A DNA stretch of 64,000 nt, taken from assembly GCF_900218015.1 (NCBI RefSeq), contig NZ_UFQQ01000004.1, positions 62,001 to 126,000 on the forward strand. The letters are read 5' to 3'. The stretch's first letter is position 1. Each line of letters opens with the position of its first letter. Positions 63,281 through 64,000 of this stretch are shown here, piece by piece. The notes beneath the pieces were generated by a model, which did no database searches, was not told the DNA's origin, and saw only the letters and a list, made by a program, of their open reading frames with translations. The position numbers and the translations under genes are program-made. Source of the stretch: Rhodopseudomonas pentothenatexigens. GTDB lineage: Bacteria > Pseudomonadota > Alphaproteobacteria > Rhizobiales > Xanthobacteraceae.

Positions 63281-64000
63281 ATGGGCTTCTCGATGTTGCG
63301 ACACATCTATCGGCTCACCGGCAAGGAGCTGCGCAGCCTGTGGGCCGACCCGATTCTGCTCGGCTTCATCGTCTATGTGTTCAGCGCCGCCGTCTATACG
63401 ATCGCGACCGGGGCCAAGTTCGAGGTCGAGGCGGCGCGGGTTGCGGTGGTCGACGAGGATCATTCCGAGCTGTCGCGGCGGATCGCCGCGGCGTTGCTGC
63501 CCCCGCTGTTCCGCACCGCCGAGCAGATCACGCCGGCCGGGATCGACACGGCGATGGACAACGGCCGCTATGTCTTCGTGCTCGAGATTCCGCCGAAGTT
63601 CGAGTCCGACGCGCTGTCGGGCAAGACCCCCACGGTGCAGATCGACGTCGACGCCACCGCGATGGCGATCGCCGGCAACGGCGCGGTCGACATCCAGAAC
63701 ATCGTGTTGCGCGAGACCGCCGCTTACTTGCGCAAGGATTCCGGAACCAGTGCGACGCCGGTCAATCTGGTGATGCACACCAAATTCAATCCGAACCTGA
63801 ACTCGGCCTGGTTCACCTCTGTGATGCAGGTGATCAACAACATCGCGACGTTGTCGATCATCCTCACCGGCGCGGCGCTGATCCGGGAGCGCGAGCGCGG
63901 CACCATCGAGCATCTTCTGGTGATGCCGGTGAACCCGCTCGAAATCATGCTGTCGAAGATCATCGCCAATGGCGCGGTGATCGTCGCCGCCGCGCTGCTG
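63281..64000 (+). CDS. ABC-2 type permease (YhhJ-like), C-terminus outside window
   Basis: The first 240 residues are present and the frame is open at the right edge. The N-terminus RLTGKELRSLWADPILLGFI is followed by a helix and the extracytoplasmic loop (KFEVEAARVAVVDEDHSELS). NIVLRETAAYLRK and a cytoplasmic RERERGTIEHLLVMPV, typical of ABC-2 permeases, follow. It starts 2 bases after the fused ABC gene's stop, forming a HlyD-ABC-permease operon. At least the C-terminal helices are missing. Confidence 0.9.
   Translation, partial: MGFSMLRHIYRLTGKELRSLWADPILLGFIVYVFSAAVYTIATGAKFEVEAARVAVVDEDHSELSRRIAAALLPPLFRTAEQITPAGIDTAMDNGRYVFVLEIPPKFESDALSGKTPTVQIDVDATAMAIAGNGAVDIQNIVLRETAAYLRKDSGTSATPVNLVMHTKFNPNLNSAWFTSVMQVINNIATLSIILTGAALIRERERGTIEHLLVMPVNPLEIMLSKIIANGAVIVAAALL

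Overview
The window looks like a chromosomal segment of a Rhodopseudomonas-type alphaproteobacterium (Bradyrhizobium/Rhodopseudomonas group). The reasons are the high G+C content, alphaproteobacterial gene pairs (argJ-mutT, ptsP-prfA-prmC, ffs-dnaX-ybaB-recR, def-fmt-truA-dapE-dapD, yidC-rnpA-rpmH), DUF1178 and DUF4167 proteins, and many BIME-like palindromic intergenic repeats. The species assignment is inference from recalled protein similarity; no search was run.

Layout. 1-8 kb: glnD (cut by the left edge), argJ, mutT, a BioC-like methyltransferase, comF, then a translationally coupled glutaredoxin/nitrilase/DUF1178 run. 8-11 kb: two EamA-type transporters meeting tail to tail, a secreted metallo-hydrolase and ubiG. 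11-20.7 kb: lysC, ptsP (nitrogen PTS), prfA-prmC, an RNA-binding-like DUF4167 protein, a methyltransferase, gloB and a cupin. 20.7-24.3 kb: a lower-G+C pair of unknown genes, then HIT-nudC-pfkB. 24.4-28 kb: SRP RNA, dnaX, YbaB, recR and a small exported protein. 28-41 kb: an AmpG-like transporter, rmuC, def-fmt, truA, dapD-DUF805-dapE, a GIY-YIG nuclease inside a repeat array, a pyrimidine nucleotidase, a DUF1036 protein, argB, DUF423 and engB. 41-45 kb: yidC, rnpA, rpmH and an orphan sensor kinase. 45.6 kb: tRNA-Arg(ACG). 45.8-53.3 kb: an accessory-looking stretch of PLP, amidotransferase, hydrolase, LysE, MocR, LysR, DUF1330, SnoaL and thioesterase genes. 53.7-64 kb: a three-module Nfn/rubrerythrin fusion, a YgiQ-type radical SAM protein, and a TetR-controlled HlyD/ABC exporter cut by the right edge.

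Most genes are housekeeping: amino-acid synthesis (arginine, lysine/aspartate), translation (prfA, prmC, def, fmt, truA, rnpA, rpmH, tRNA), replication and repair, nucleotide sanitation, and nitrogen signalling (glnD, ptsP). The most unusual structure is at 36.4-37.1 kb. A 99-residue GIY-YIG nuclease gene lies exactly between the two inverted arms of one copy of an interspersed palindromic repeat. That copy is flanked on both sides by gene-less 102-bp copies joined through homologous linkers of exactly 38 nt. This looks like an autonomous element with MITE/REPIN-like derivatives, and further copies of the same arms occur elsewhere in the window. The second notable item is the single-chain NfnA-NfnB-rubredoxin-rubrerythrin protein.
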